From positions 310,001-374,000 of the forward strand of contig JAANDG010000006.1 of assembly GCA_036852015.1 (NCBI GenBank): a stretch of 64,000 nt of DNA, read 5' to 3'. Shown one piece after another: positions 22,950 through 43,194 of the stretch. The translations under genes and the position numbers were made by a program. The notes under the pieces were generated by a model. The model had not been told where the DNA came from, did no database searches, and worked only from the letters and a program-made list of their open reading frames with translations. This DNA is from Pelodera strongyloides (Eukaryota; Nematoda; Chromadorea; Rhabditida; Rhabditidae). The stretch's first letter is position 1. Each line of letters begins with the position of its first letter.

Positions 22950-24584
22950 ACGTTTTATAGTTGTCGTTTGCTATTGCAAGAGCGCCGTTGTTTCTTCGTT
23001 GCATTACAACAAGTTCAGTTAGTAATCGTGATCATTCTGTAATTATTTTATGTGGAGATTTGTATGAAAATCGGGTATTTGACAATTAAGCGCCGCGGAT
23101 TGATTTAATACTTTCATTTCTGTAGAGGTGACGTTTCTTTTTTTTAGATTTTTTGTCCTCGAACCATTCTACAGCATAACCACTGTAACATATCAAACAT
23201 CATAAAATAAAATTTTATTTATTTATTTCACACATAAAACTGTATATATTTAATTTAACATAAACAAATACTGGTATAGATAAAATGCAAACCAATTATG
23301 GTCAAGAAAACACTCGGTACTAAAAGTAAAAATTGAAAGCCAAAAGTACTATGTTATAGTACAGTACGTTGAAAAAACCAAAACAAGTGGATGAACTAAT
23401 TGACACAGATCTTTCTTGGTGAGACATGAACAAACGATTCGACGAACGAAACATGGGGCACTATTTGTGCATTATTAATTCGAAACAAAATTTAAGTACT
23501 GTTACATTTTCTAGTATTATTAGATTAGCTCTAAAAAGAAGATTATCAAAATTGAGACCACATCTAACGTCTTTCGTGTGATGTTTTACTGTTCTCGTTC
23601 GGCAATCGTGAGTTACTACTTCTGCTCGAGTCATCAATGAATTTTAAGAAATAAGTACAAATATTTCTAGATATTTTCTTGCATATGCTTGCGTGCAAAA
23701 GTTAAAAAAACTGATACGTGTTTAAGTATATTAGTGCGAAACAGATGGAACAAAAATGATTGCACATAACGAAAGGTTACTCGGTTAACAAAACAAAAAT
23801 GGTTCACTCGGAGGCAAGTTCTCAAAACAAACACGATAAAATACCCTAAATTCGATAAAAGCAATAAATCGGCTCGTGGCACTTATCTGATGTCAAAGAA
23901 AACAATAAAACCGGTTTGAATGAGACTACTGAAAGCTATATTGCAACAATGGGTCATATATAGAAAACATACGGAAAATGAGTAAGGAAAAGTGATCAAC
24001 ATGCCCACTAAAGTATTGCACACCCGCAAAAAGACATACATTTAATTAGTTGCTTAATTCTTCTGTGTGAAAAGAACAAATGGTACCAAATCGATGAAGT
24101 AAATGCCGCACTGCTTTCAAAAAAGGCATAGTTATCGGAAAATTGAATAATCACTTAGAAGTCGAATAAAGTAAAATCTTTGTATGTCGCAATGTTAACC
24201 TCGTTACACGCTATGTGGCATCTTGTGTTTGTACACGTAAGCAAAATAAAGAAAGCAACATGATGAAATTACTTGAAAAGAAATATAAACTGCAGTAAAG
24301 CCGAAATAATGGAACAGTACACCATTGGTCGATGACATCTGTTACAAGATGTTTTAGCAGCATGAGCGCTGCGCGTGATAACAGCACATTCACCAAACAA
24401 CAAACACGAACAAACAAACAATGAAGGTAAAGCTATTCAAGTTGACACATGAGTAAATTCAATGATGTTAAGATGACCGGGGGAACTGTATTCAAAAAGG
24501 AAAACTGTCAAGCTAATAGGGAATGTCTAGCTTTCGTACGTAATCATAAGTCAATTAACTAGCAGAATACCAGTATCAATTAGA
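22950..24584. other. 3' regions of two convergent genes
   Basis: The stop codons of the + strand membrane protein and the - strand OATP are 1.6 kb apart. The only clear poly(A) signals of both strands lie together at 23206-23219, so the OATP 3' UTR may be about 1.4 kb. No coding exon was recognised between. Confidence 0.4.
23206..23219. terminator. Bidirectional poly(A) signal
   Basis: AATAAA on the plus strand (23206-23211) is followed two bases later by TTTATT (23214-23219), i.e. AATAAA on the minus strand. More minus-strand copies follow in the TTTATTTATTT tract. It lies between two convergent genes. Confidence 0.5.
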
Positions 24585-32462
<7,878 letters not shown>

Positions 32463-32483
32463 CCAATGCGGAGGTTGTTCTAC

Positions 32484-34100
32484 CTGGAAATTAACCGGAT
32501 ACATAAGTTATTGACAAAATTAATGCGTAATTAAATAGCGTAATGTTTGTGAAGTTCGGGACAAGGAGAAGAATTCTGTGGCTTATACAGAGACACTCGT
32601 AACTGGCTAACAAAAATTAGTTAAAGAGACACCTTTTGCATGCTTTGTGGTTTTGTTATCTTGATATAATGAACAACACAAGGTTGAAAGAAATCAGACA
32701 AAGAAGCTGCTTTCACCTAGCAATTCACCGAGGGAAAAAAGTGGCCCAAGGACCAGCACCACAGTAAGCCAAAAAAATGTTAAAATGCCCGCGAGATATG
32801 CCACAAATTAAAAACGTTAGTCGACTCATTTTCAGCATGACCACGTGGTGGGACAATTGTGTTCAGGATTACGGGGGATACTGGTCTATGAACACTATAT
32901 TTCGCCACCTTTTTACTCGGTGATGGCGCATTTCTTCAAAAAAATTTCCAACGCTGTGTTATACTTATTATTCAGATAATAAACACACAAAGTGTAAAAA
33001 AGGACAACGAGGTGACCCCGTCATTCTAAGAATGCTTATGTCCATGAATTTCACTTACAAAATAAGACAAAAAAGGGAGTGTCACAAAAAGCAAAAATAG
33101 AAACAATATATCACACAAAATTAGTGTTGCGCAATGCGAAAGCTTCTAGAGGCAGTAAGCGTGTTTTCTTAAATTTAACTTTCTAATCTACGTAACATCT
33201 CTCTCCTTTATAAAGTTATGCTTTTCCCTCAGTATCGGACAAAGAGGACAAGTATCCCCCTGTGGTCTTATGTTTCAAGATATGTCACGTTCTTCACACA
33301 CACTGTTATTCAATAGTGAAGATTAATCAGGCTTGAAAGGAAACCATGGCAAAAGGCAAGAGTTGCAAGTGTGATTCTTTTTGCGAGTGGTTATTTGTGT
33401 GTATTTTTTTTTGTCTAACAGCAAAACACATTACACATACAAGGAACAGTGGTAGAGAAAGATAGCTCAAATCGCAGCCACAAAAAAGACAATGATAGTC
33501 AACAATCGCATTGAAGATCACTGCTGTTTGTGAAAAACAAAAGCTCGAGATAGGTTATGAAACAAAAATTGGAAAGTATTTTTCAGAATAGGCCTTATCA
33601 CTGGTCAAATTTAGAGATCTCAAGACAGCGATTGGACAAGCATGCTTGACAAAAACACACACAGACATACACAACACGCACCCACACACACACATGCATA
33701 TAGACACACACGTGCACACATACACACAAAAACTATCTATTTCTGAAAATAAGCAAACAAATGCAGATATGAACAATACAAAATGGGAAAAATATGCATC
33801 GTCAAGTGAATGGTGTCATGTTGTCAACATAAGTCGAGAAAAGACAGTGGCAATAATGGAGAAAGTTGTTCCCGAGTTCAAAGCATAAAGTGAGAAAGAT
33901 GAAAAGTTATAAGCGATAAAATAGAATTGTGAACAACGAGAAATTTATGACATATTTTGTGTAGGATGTACGGGCGGTTACACGGCATCTGAGAGAGCAT
34001 CAAACATTTGAGCACAAAGGGAGATTCAGAGAGTAACGATGCAGTGGTTGATGATGCTGATGCGGGTACAAGACTGAGAGAGCGATAGCGAAACTCCAAT
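32484..34100. other. OATP 5' region and intergenic sequence
   Basis: Upstream of the OATP first coding exon. No further coding exon was recognised. A CA-rich stretch is at 33655-33735. Confidence 0.4.
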
Positions 34101-34166
<66 letters not shown>

Positions 34167-34188
34167 AGAGAAGAGAGAGAGAGAGAGT

Positions 34189-34219
<31 letters not shown>

Positions 34220-34220
34220 C
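34101..34220. repeat. (GA)n microsatellite
   Basis: About 120 bp of GAGA repeats with minor interruptions. Confidence 0.9.
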
Positions 34221-34803
34221 AGGGGAGAGAGAATAAAAGAGAGAAGGAGAGAGCGAGTGAAAGTGAACAAGCAGATGCTACGAAGGAGCAATGGCGTGAC
34301 CTTGGTTGAAGGAGGGCATGCTTCAGAGGAAATTACACCAGATACATAGAATAACTATGAGAAATCCACCCCATAAACTATAATAAACATCTTCAGCACC
34401 TAGAGTCCCTCACAAATAAATAGCATTTAAACCAAGAGACTCATAATATGGCTCGAACTGAAGATCCAACAAAGACAAAAGATACAATAAGCAACTTGCA
34501 AACCCCGATGGGGAAAAATTATTCAGCGTTAGCTCAACAATAGTTCCGGACAGTGCAAAGTGCTGATGTTTCCATGAAATATTTTTATTTGCACAAAATT
34601 TACATATGATTTCTGTCTGTGGATTAACTACGTGTGCTCTGTGTCACGTCATCATTTCTCTCGGTGATGCGCTCGTGTAAAAAGTCCAATAAGCATTGAA
34701 ATATTTATATATCAGTATGTGTCAAGCACAAAATTGTTGAACATGCAAGTTAGCCTTTAGTGCATTTCGTGCGATATTTCATTAATGCTTCCAATGGCCT
34801 AAT

Positions 34804-35155
34804 TAAATTTCCATATTTCAAAAATGGCTCTGTTTCCAATTGGATACTTTTAAGTATAAAATAGGAAAAAAAGTATCTAACCAATTCCTGTTTTCTGGTG
34901 AGTCTGAATGAAAGAAACTATATTATTAAAGAGTGTGCAATAATTTTTTTTCAATTTACCTTTAAGTAATAATGCTTCTTTCATGAATAATTTAAAAAAC
35001 GTAAATTTACAAAAATGAATGCACACTCTTTAATACAATAATCAGTCTCTTGCATTTAAAGGCACCATAAGACAGGAATTGTTGTTGTCCACTAAATATG
35101 TATAACTTAAAAGTGTCCAATTGGAAAGAGAGCCATTTTTGAAATATAGAAATTT
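34804..35155. mobile_element. Foldback (long inverted repeat) element
   Basis: The left arm, around AAATTTCCATATTTCAAAAA and TTTCCAATTGGATACTTTTA, returns as reverse complement on the right (AAAAGTGTCCAATTGGAAA, then ATTTTTGAAATATAGAAATT). The inner words ATTAAAGAGTGTGCA and TGCACACTCTTTAAT also match. Arms are about 150 bp each with mismatches, around a spacer of under 90 bp. It has no coding frame. It looks like a MITE or foldback element; target duplications were not resolved. Confidence 0.65.
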
Positions 35156-35817
35156 GGGAAAACACAAGTCTCTGAATGTGAACGATATAAATTGGTTGTC
35201 TATAATTAAATGGTTGAGTCTCCCGGCAACCCGAATCACCTTCACTCGTGTGGAAATTCGACGGCAGAATTTTTTCGATAATGGCGCTACCCGTTAATTA
35301 TGTATCTACCTGCTGGCTTTTAATTAAACATCCTGAAGAGACGAAAAGCTCAAAATTAGAAAATATCTTTCCATCCTTGGATACATACAATGAAAAGCTG
35401 TTTTGGAGACTGTTAAAATGAAGCAAACGGTGATTTAAAGAAGTACATAAGGAGTATTTGGCGTAACAATCTTATAGAATTAATATCACAATACTTCGGA
35501 ACGTGTTGAGATCGAAAAATTATCCTTATCGACCGACGTAAAACAGTTGTTGTACTAGTACCTTGTTTTCAAGGATCATAAACAATATGTATTCTTCAAA
35601 ACAATACACAATTTGGGGACTACTTTAGAAGGTCCATCACCCAATCAGAAACGCTGGAATCACGGGGATATAGTAGCGAAAACTTTGTTTTAAATTAATT
35701 CCGTGTCACTGTGCAATGAAAGGAACATATACTTGAGAAGTTGCAGTTCTTAAATTCTAAACGTTCTGCGAAGAATTCGGTCGCTTTTTATCGTTACTTC
35801 TTAGTTGCAGAAAGACA

Positions 35818-36081
35818 ATGCAGCTGTCGAATTCAATCAAAGTTAATCGAATTCCTCAAGGGGACAAAATTCGCGCACTGAAACAGAAATACGGGACCCG
35901 AACGCAGAATAAAAAAGCTCAATGTGGGAAAGACCATATATTGGAAACTAACAAACTGAACAAGGGACCAAACATTGGTAGGAGCAAAACAAAAGTAAAA
36001 TTAATGCAAAAAAAAAGAGTAAAACACGGCACGGCGATAAAGGAACAATGTATGGACGAAATTGTGAATCAGATCAGCTGA
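35818..36081 (+). CDS. Putative small basic protein (87 aa), single exon
   Basis: An open frame begins eight bases after TTCTTAGTTGCAG, a plausible spliced-leader acceptor. The product is strongly basic (many Lys/Arg, e.g. KIRALKQKYGTRTQNKK and KVKLMQKKRVKHG), without membrane or signal sequence, and ends DEIVNQIS. Composition would suit a nucleic-acid-binding or nucleolar protein, but no family is recognised. No close AATAAA was seen. It could be non-coding. Confidence 0.35.
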   Translation: MQLSNSIKVNRIPQGDKIRALKQKYGTRTQNKKAQCGKDHILETNKLNKGPNIGRSKTKVKLMQKKRVKHGTAIKEQCMDEIVNQIS

Positions 36082-36986
36082 TGTGCACAATATTTAGTGT
36101 ATAGTTTTTTTTTTTTTTTGAGTTTTTATTAAGTAACCGGCTTTCACCTGAGAATTTAGCGGTTGAGCTGGAAGATCGAAAAAGTACCTACGAGGATCTG
36201 AGTTTGCACAGAACTGATAGTGCTCTCAATGATGAAAATAACAGTCGGGAGATCAATCCTAACGTTTGTTTTGTTTACCTAGTGGCATTCAGTTATTGTT
36301 GCTCTAAACACATGTTAGAGTCTTTCGTTGGGATCAAACCACACCAAACCTAAACTAGGAATCATATATGGCTACTTCATTTCAAAGCGTGTTTTAAATT
36401 TGCTTAAGAAGATATTCAATCACCCACCGTTGAATGAAAACGTTTTTTTCTTGAATGTTCCCTTAGGGCGGTTCTGCTTAAGCAATATGATATGCGAAGC
36501 AAAACGGGGAAAAAATTGCTCAAACGTGGGGATTGAACCCTGAACCTCATGTGTGGAATATAAATACGTCTTCTCTGACATAAAACTAATAAGCTCACGG
36601 TAGCCCATTATTACTAATAAATCATGATAAGAATATTGCACTTCCAAGTTTGAGGTGAATGAAAAAACGTGCCCAGAATGGGAATCTACCACTCTAGAGT
36701 TACAAAAGTTATATTTATTCGTGAATATATTTAAGTTTATGAATGCATTTCAGAAATAAATCGCTGAAAATTTTTTGGTATCTAGATTCTGACTCTAAAA
36801 CAATCGTTGCCACAAGCAACCCGTTACAAAGCAAAATTTTAAACGAATGCAGTCGCACCAAAATTTGAGACTGGGACCAAAAATTTGCTTTTTCAAAAAA
36901 AAATGTAACACTGATTGAACTTTCTACAGGAAAGTTAACAAGGAGCAGAATTTCGCGGAAACAAAGGGGGTACGTAGGTTGTAAGG
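36082..36986. other. Intergenic, no gene seen
   Basis: Contains a short poly-T tract near 36105 and frames without splice support. Confidence 0.4.
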
Positions 36987-37289
36987 TTGTATGCATTTGC
37001 TATGCGAAACAGAAAGAAAGTAAAAAAAGCGAATTTCGAGTCGGAGGAATCCTTTATGCAGGATGGAAAAAATGTACGAGACGAGGTTGCTCCGATGGAG
37101 GGATCATTGAGAGAGAGGAGGCGGAAAAGTGGATGCCGCGTCAGAGAACATTCTCAACGTTCAACAGTTGGCAGTGAGGAAAGAGGGCTTCAGAGGTCAG
37201 CCATATCCACCCCGATGGAAAGCACATTCAATAGAAAACGAGAGATGAAAGAAAAGAGAGGGTGTGTGTCAACACATGGGTTAGAATAA
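36987..37289 (+). CDS. Putative hydrophilic 100-aa open frame
   Basis: An uninterrupted frame with high Arg, Lys, Glu and Ser content (for example MRNRKKVKKANFESEESF and GSLRERRRKSGCRVRE). Its stop TAA at 37287-37289 lies inside AATAAA (37285-37290). No acceptor of quality precedes the ATG and no family is recognised. The purine-rich base composition of the region can by itself keep such a frame open, so it is only a candidate. Confidence 0.25.
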   Translation: MYAFAMRNRKKVKKANFESEESFMQDGKNVRDEVAPMEGSLRERRRKSGCRVREHSQRSTVGSEERGLQRSAISTPMESTFNRKREMKEKRGCVSTHGLE

Positions 37290-38999
37290 AAGCTCTCATA
37301 CAGGTATACTATTCACTGTATGACAACAAAACAGCTTCAAACTCATTCCTTCAAAAGCCTTGCAGATAATCCTGAAAAATGAAAGAACTTGTTCACAAAA
37401 GATGACACATACGATCCAAAAACAAACCAAAGAATAAGCAGTAAATTTCTAGAATGAACAAATGAGACGCATAGTACTCACATGTATCTCGTCATACATC
37501 GTCGTTACTATTTCGGTCCATGAACGCCCGATAATTGGCGTTGTCAAGAGGACATTCTCCCATATAAACAGAGGAGGTTCGTGTCCCCTTTTACAGAACC
37601 CCTTTTTTCGATCGAGGACGACAAAACAAAATGGAGGATTCCTTAATATTTCATGAGGTCATCTCGGGCATTTGTTAATGTGGTGCTGTGTTGGGAGAAA
37701 TATTGCAGACTTAATTTGACACCGTTCGTCGTTCAGTCTGGTTAATAAAAAATAAGATAGTAGAATGAAACACCCATAAGCATGCAAATAACCAAGAAAA
37801 GACATATATATAGTTAGAAAAAAATTATCCAAAAAAAAAAGTGATTATATCTTTGGTAAGTGTCCTTGATTTGCACTGAACTACAACTCGACGATGAATG
37901 GTTATTGTGTGCTTGTATGGTTGTCGGGTTACTCTTGATGATATTCTCCCACATCATTTATGCCTATGTTAATCTCTTCAAAGTAGCTTAGTCTATCACT
38001 ATTACGTCTCTTTTGATAAATTTAGAACTACATTTAGGCTTGCGGGAAAATCAGGCAAAGAAAGACCACAGGGTAGGCGTAGTACAACTATGTATTGGAA
38101 TTACAGAGCCCACGGTTCGTGATACTGTGTATAGGTTAGTGTTGTAAATCAATAGATTGCATAGTTAGCTGATAATTTAAAACATATTATGATCATTTTC
38201 CCACTATAAACCGGTTTTCAACATGAGACAAGCACTACAAATGCATTTTGATGCCAGTTTTAAATACATCCCGGTACAAGCTGGACTGCAACAAAAGGAG
38301 GCACAACAAATGATTCATTGATAGTGAAATTATCTGGTAATGTTAATCGTACACGTATTTTTGTATTGTCTGCGATAAGGATAGGTAGACCAATTGCATT
38401 TGTCGCACCAGAAACAACTGCATTTGTCGCTGTAAAACAGTACGTGCTCTCAAAACAGAGATATATGTGCAGAGATACTTACGACTCACTTCGTCCGTTC
38501 ATCGAAGTAAAAAAAAAAAAGTTAGAAGAATAATGGTTAAGGGTATGCTTTGTTGGGGATGGACATTGCCAATGGAACATCAATGCATTGACATTCTACG
38601 CGCTTATTTTAATCTACATACAATGTGTGGGTTCACGAGAGGGGGGTGGGTGTTTGTTTTGAACTCACTCGTTCTGTAATCAAACCGTGAGGGGGAAGAG
38701 AGTCACCATCAAATACTAATACATAAGGCCAGATCTGCGAAAGTGAAGCCTAAACCAGCAAGGCATGTCAGACAGTTGTATGTGTTTGTGATATTTTGTA
38801 GGTGGTCGTTCTCTACATTTTAGATATATTGCACTTCTCAAACTTGTTGTTTACGCTAACACATGTCACTATACTAACACCAGGTGTGTATGTGCGATGA
38901 CCAAAATGGCCAGCTCTTGGCATCGGTCCAGAGATAAATATTATATGGCTAAACGGTGTATTCTCTAGATAAAAATACACACGATACTAAATAGTTAGA
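37290..38999. other. Intergenic, no gene seen
   Basis: AT-rich. Frames at 38318-38533 and 38467-38679 have no splice or composition support. Confidence 0.4.
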
Positions 39000-39322
39000 A
39001 TGGCTAGCGGTGGGCCTCCGCATTCTACAACCGATTCTACCAACCGCAAACAATACGTGAGGAAAAAAAGTGAAAGGTCAAAATTGGGGGACGATAATGC
39101 ATTCGTCAACTGGTTGGCTTTCGCGAAGAACATGTCAGGTCAATTTAATTCATATATTTACTTGGACAATGTTCTATTTCAGATAAGCTTCAACCAGCAA
39201 TTGCTGGTGTCAATCTAACAACAGGGTTTTTTGCTGATAAAGAATTTTGTTCAGGACAAAACGAACTCGAACATATCAGGACGAATGTTACGATCAAGAA
39301 AATAACTGCATACATACAATAA
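39000..39322 (+). CDS. Small hypothetical protein (92 aa), two exons
   Basis: Exons 39000-39138 and 39183-39322 are joined by a 44-bp intron with GTCAAT donor and TTCTATTTCAG acceptor. The product starts MASGGPPHSTTDSTNRKQYV, continues through DDNAFVNWLAFAKNMSDKL and GVNLTTGFFADKEF, and ends ITAYIQ. The stop at 39320-39322 lies in AATAAA (39318-39323). It is polar and soluble, with a short amphipathic stretch (FVNWLAFAKNM) and two Asn-X-Thr sites. No family is recognised. The typical small intron and the poly(A) signal make a real gene likely. Confidence 0.55.
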
Positions 39323-41092
39323 AGGGCTGCCAACCTATGGATCACCTTGAAAAAAAGACGAGAAATGTATGATGTCGTTATGAGTCAAACCAAAACAAAC
39401 ATTCAATAAAATTCCCTTTTGCGGAAACAAACAATTAGTCACCGAAGCAATACGACCATAAAATCGTTGATCAATTTGTAGAACTTTGGGTGTCAACTGG
39501 CAACAGTTCAATAATTCTGTTCACACATAATAATAAAAGCTCGAACATTAAAATAGGATTTCTCAATAATGATTAGTGTGGTGCAAAATAAAAATTGTGA
39601 AAGCAAGTAGCTTTGATTTTCACTGACGGACATTCGCTTTTCGTCTTTGTTAGAGCTGTTTCCTCCCAAGTTTGTTGATTAGAACCACATGTGTGCACCA
39701 GATGTGAAACTTGGGGAAACGACATGGAAATCTGACAGAACACACATTATCACTTCTGTATATGTAGTTCGCGAACGATTCTTCAAGTACTGCAAAGACA
39801 AGAAATACACAAAATATATACTTTCTCGTCTTTTTCCAAGGTAGTAGTATGTTTTAGAAATTTGCAGAAGATTATATACTATACACATACACCAACGAAT
39901 CAGCAACTAGTTCAATAATAAGTTTGTATCTTTGGACAATTTGATATCGGGATAGTGAAGGTGGCCCTTGAGTTGGACTTTACATATGGGTATACCACAC
40001 GTGACTGCAATGCAAATTGACCCAATAGAATTATCATCCGACGAAAAGAGGGTGCACTATGGGACCTTATCTATTGCTGAGCCTGGAGACAAATACTACT
40101 CAGCCAATCATCGATGATGACCCGTTTAACTGTAGTTCTATCAACAGTATTTGCAAACTGGGAAGATGCCAAAATATACGATTACAAGTTACGATAAGAA
40201 AGAAATAGTTGAACGATCGTTGGGCAAGAAAGACAACTTGTGTATACACAAATCTGAGGGGTCCACGTAGAGAGGCCTCCTCAAATGTGGCGCGACTAGT
40301 GACCATCACATAAAGAAACGGGGGAGGAAAGAGTGAGAAATACATACACATAAGTAGAAAAGTGAAGTAGAGACGTGATTCTATGTACTTAAATGTTTTG
40401 ACGAGGAAGGATTCCGTCTTGGATCTCAAACCTCATGACTAAAAAGATGACAATGAACATTGGGTTAGAATTCGGTTCTTAAAGGTGAATTTGGTTTGCA
40501 AACCTGAATGCATATCTGACACAGGTCGTGTGGCCAATACACTACTTCTGCGCAAATATTGAATAGTGTCTAGCAGAACGATATCCGAAACTTAAACAAT
40601 TAAATAACAATATAAGGATAAATGAAAGAACAATAATGGCTTTCTCTTGGGAAAATAGGATTTTTAAATAAAATTTGTTGACCTGTGATCAAGGAGAATT
40701 GCATTTCTTTTGATGAACGATTTATCCAATTGCATTAGGAGGCCCACGTTATGCAGTGATGTATTTGCCTGCTTCTTACCAAGTGAGAATCGATATGCTA
40801 AATGAAACCGAGAGAGCTCAAGACCAAAAGAGATTCAGCAAGCCGAAAACAACATCAGAAAAGAAGCAGACGAATAATTATGGGAAAAGGTAATGCATAT
40901 TACGATAAGCAAGTATAAAACCTTTCTACGTAATTACAGCAAATCTTTGGCAGAAGAATCAAAGATAAAAGACAAGTCATGTTCATTCAATGTATTTATT
41001 AAGCAGTCCCAAACAAATAAGCAATTTGTTTGGCAACTGTGTCATAACAGTATAAACATAAAGTACCAGTAGTGTAAATGCGAACAGTGTTT
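39323..41092. other. Intergenic, no gene seen
   Basis: Holds an unsupported minus-strand frame at 40100-40429 and the 3' region of the LAPTM-like gene. Confidence 0.4.
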
Positions 41093-43194
41093 TTATTTGT
41101 TTCGCAGTGTATATATATTTGCTTCACACAGAATGCTATCCACGGAATGTTGAGGTTGATTGTTAGAAGCTTGAAGCTCAGAACTTTGAGCATGGGCAGT
41201 GCCAGATTGATGTGTCGCGTCCTCCAGAACCGGGGTGTATCCAGCAACAATTGGTGTCTCAGTGCTGTCATGTGGAGAATATGGAGGCAAGCTATCCGTT
41301 CTCGAAGGCCTTCTCTCTTCAGAACTGGGAGTAGACTCGTACGGAGGTGTTGGTTCTGCAAGGACCACGTTGCATATATCTTAATGACTAAGAATATCGA
41401 AGCAATTATCTAAGGAAACAAAAAAGGATAATGACCAACCAGTAGCTTGAGCTGCCGGTGCAGAATTCACTAACGATGATACTCCTAACGCAGAAGGCTC
41501 CGCTAAAGTAGACAATAAGTAAAGCAGCAAGCGGAACGGTCGTATGGGAGGGTAGGCGGGAGGTGTTGTGGGTTAGTAGCGGTCGTAAGTATACTTGGTA
41601 GTGCTAATTTATTTCACATTAATATATCTGCATTTACAACACAATATGAACTGACCTCTCTGCGCTTTTTCTGTGTAAACCGGTGGTGGATTGGGTGGAA
41701 TCGGCCCGGTTTGGCCCGTTTCGTTGAAGTCGATTCCATGGTTGAAGTATGAGACCCGATTTGCCTCTCTTCTCATTCTACGTAAGTAGCGATTTTAGAA
41801 TACAATTAACACATGGAAACGAAAGTTTTCTATTCTCCTAGATTTCAAATTATCTGTAACTTACGACATGTGAATTTGGTTTACCTGTTTCTCTTCGTTC
41901 GCAAATGAAGCACGAATCGGAGCACCAAATTCCAGGCAACGACAATAGAACTTAGCACGACAATGAGCAGAATGAATACCAACAAGGAATACTGGCGGAA
42001 TTCTAAACTGATTTTTTTTTACTTCTTTTCCTTCTTTTTTTTTGCTGTTCAGGTGTAAGTCTACGAAAAAAAATATTACAAGTTCTTCAAAAATGACCCA
42101 AAAAAATTATATAATACATAAATCATATAGACACACTTTGCCGAGCGACAACACTTACCAGGGTAGCACTCTGAGCAGTCCGGAAACGAAGGGTCGTCAC
42201 TCTGGTTTCTTAGTTGTTCGTATATGTCAAATGTGTCCCATTCCATGGGCTGAAAAATCTTGTGTAAACACAAACTGAATCTTTACAAAAATGAGCCTTG
42301 CGAGAATTGTGAACGACATTACCTTACACTTCCCATCGCCTGCATAGTCCGGATCAGTATAAAAACATCCGACCACCAGAGGGTTACTTGTTGATATCAC
42401 TTGTCCGAAATCAAAAGCCAAAACAATGACAAAAGCAGAAAAGAGAACCTGGAAGCAAATCGGTGACAGTCGAATTGTTCGATGACAGACAATAAAAGGT
42501 GTACAAGTTTCTTACTCCACTAAATCTTACTTTAAATATGAAGTAAACAAAAATGTTCGTTTGAGACATTACGTTAACAAAACAACGCTTTATTTTCCCA
42601 AGAATTGACCACATCCTTATTCGTAATACTTTATGACTCACGAGAAGACATTCTCATACTAATCTCGAATTGACATCTATTGCAATTCGAGATTAGTATG
42701 AGAATAAAGATTACTCGAATTGAATAAAGATTACTCGAATCAGTACTTCTTTTATATGCACGTGTTGTTATGAAAAAATAAATACCTGTAGGGCTAAATA
42801 TGGCGTCATCGCTCCGGTCACTTCATAGCGTATTCCATAGAATAGTACTGCATGGGTGCATAGAGAAAACACGACTAGTACGATATAAGATAGAGCATCG
42901 AGAATAAGAGCACTAGTCATCTGGGCGAAGAATGACACAACACTACCAGCAAACGCCATTGTCTAAATAGATTTGAGGTCGAAGTTTCTAATCATTGAAA
43001 GTTTATTTCGACATAAAAATCCAAAATTTATCTTGCATTTCCTACCTATAAATTTCACCTACCAACTGTGAGAAGTGACAATCTTATATCATACTCCTGT
43101 TTAACCAACATATAATATGCAGAACTAAAGGTGGTAGGTAACTCACTTGCTTGGGATGGCTGAGACAAAATACTCGATTCAGAAATCCGCCCAT
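41093..43194 (-). CDS. LAPTM-like four-transmembrane protein with PY motifs
   Basis: Eight exons: 43147-43194, 42786-42962, 42323-42448, 42159-42249, 41885-42002, 41656-41765, 41440-41502 and 41093-41355 (996 nt, 331 aa). The N-terminus reads MGGFLNRVFCLSHPKQ, the short cytosolic Cys/His lead-in of this family. Hydrophobic segments follow around FAGSVVSFFAQMTSALIL, LSYIVLVVFSLCTHAVLFYG, LFSAFVIVLAFDFGQVI and YSLLVFILLIVVLSSIVVAW, with a lumenal loop containing NQS and three cysteines. The 130-residue tail is disordered and contains PPPVY, TPPYES and LPPYSP. Such PY motifs bind WW domains of Nedd4-type ubiquitin ligases, as known for LAPTM4/5 sorting to lysosomes. That role is inferred. The acceptor of exon 6 (GAGAAGAG|AGGC at 41765) was chosen because the nearer AG breaks the frame. 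Confidence 0.8.
42650..42705. repeat. Perfect 23-bp inverted repeat (hairpin) in LAPTM-like intron
   Basis: Arms 42650-42672 and 42683-42705 are exact reverse complements, separated by a 10-nt loop. The right arm is followed by a two-copy direct repeat of AATAAAGATTACTCGAAT. Confidence 0.95.

Noticed and set aside
33555..34291. Open frames through CA-rich and GA repeats
   Set aside because: Simple-sequence DNA without stop codons; low-complexity translation and no gene signals.
36520..36560. Minus-strand B-box-like GGTTCAATCCCC suggesting a tRNA or SINE
   Set aside because: No A-box, no acceptor or anticodon stem, and only one box matches.
40100..40429. 109-residue minus-strand frame with hydrophobic stretches
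   Set aside because: No family resemblance or splice partners; T-rich DNA gives hydrophobic translations by chance.
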